64,000 bases of DNA from Hermatobates lingyangjiaoensis (Eukaryota > Arthropoda > Insecta > Hemiptera > Hermatobatidae). Position 1 is the stretch's first letter. Each line of letters begins with the position of its first letter. The translations under genes were made by a program, and so were the position numbers. The notes under the pieces were generated by a model that had not been told where the DNA came from, did no database searches, and saw only the letters and a list, made by a program, of their open reading frames with translations. The stretch covers positions 4,423,001-4,487,000 of the forward strand of contig JAPFBL010000049.1 in assembly GCA_026182355.1 (NCBI GenBank), written 5' to 3'. Of the stretch, positions 54,183 through 64,000 are shown piece by piece.

Positions 54183-54188
54183 TTTATT
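54183..54188 (-). promoter_or_regulatory. Candidate UBE2E polyadenylation signal
   Basis: TTTATT on the plus strand (AATAAA on the minus) lies about 170 bp beyond the UBE2E stop. Other hexamers occur nearby in this AT-rich DNA, so the assignment is weak. Confidence 0.3.
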
Positions 54189-54360
54189 TTGCACCTAAAT
54201 TTGATGAAAAATAAAAAGCAAAAAAGTTAAAGAAAAAATTAGGATTTTTGTTTGAAAGGGAGACGACTATTGACATTTTGTAACAAAAAGCTGAACTAGT
54301 GAGTGGACTAAAGAGATAGGGGAGGTAGATAGAGAGCTTGGCTTCGAAAGAAGAAGGAAA

Positions 54361-64000
<9,640 letters not shown>

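Overview
The window looks like a stretch of an AT-rich, transposon-loaded animal nuclear genome, most likely an arthropod. The reasons are spliced genes with standard GT-AG introns, an MsrB that reads like insect SelR, and mariner, Helitron, RTE and Penelope-like elements (PLEs) together with a DUF4780-like ORF1. The species cannot be fixed from this sequence. Four host genes are recognisable. They are a partial methionine-R-sulfoxide reductase B (minus strand, 1432-1941, running off the left end); ribosomal protein L8 (plus, five coding exons, 4149-16056, complete at 258 aa); a tetraspanin (plus, five coding exons, 30180-46988, complete at 232 aa); and a UBE2E-type ubiquitin-conjugating enzyme (minus, last three coding exons, 54361-60179, N-terminal exons not found).

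Layout: MsrB and RpL8 are divergent, about 0.9 kb apart. RpL8 intron 1 (6.7 kb) holds a truncated PLE, a foldback, an RTE retroelement without its RT core and two copies of a dispersed repeat. RpL8 intron 3 carries a diverged inverted duplication and a 50-bp copy of RpL8 exon 2. The 14-kb gap from 16057 to 30166 is a mosaic: a SINE, two Helitron helicase relics, a Tigger-like MITE, a 914-bp mariner-derived foldback and a 1230-bp mariner. The 11-kb intron 3 of the tetraspanin is a nest of at least two PLE families (A and B). The 3.4-kb intron 4 contains an antisense non-LTR ORF1. The tetraspanin and UBE2E genes converge across 7.4 kb of mostly featureless AT-rich DNA. The large UBE2E intron holds a third mariner relic, a foldback and a solo PLE terminal repeat.

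The most interesting signal is in the PLE terminal repeats (pLTRs). Families A and B, and a third non-coding type (C), all contain short hammerhead-ribozyme-like motifs: a CTGANGA box, a stem II, GAAA, a palindromic stem III and a 4-5 bp stem I that covaries between copies. The pLTR pieces occur repeatedly as head-to-head inverted pairs with their 3' ends outward, usually next to (TA)n tracts, and a tail extension of about 32-35 nt is present on only one side. One pair is a perfect 2 x 88 bp palindrome. Hammerheads in PLEs are known. The recurring outward-facing palindromic units, their tail asymmetry and their TA-tract context are what deserve a second look.
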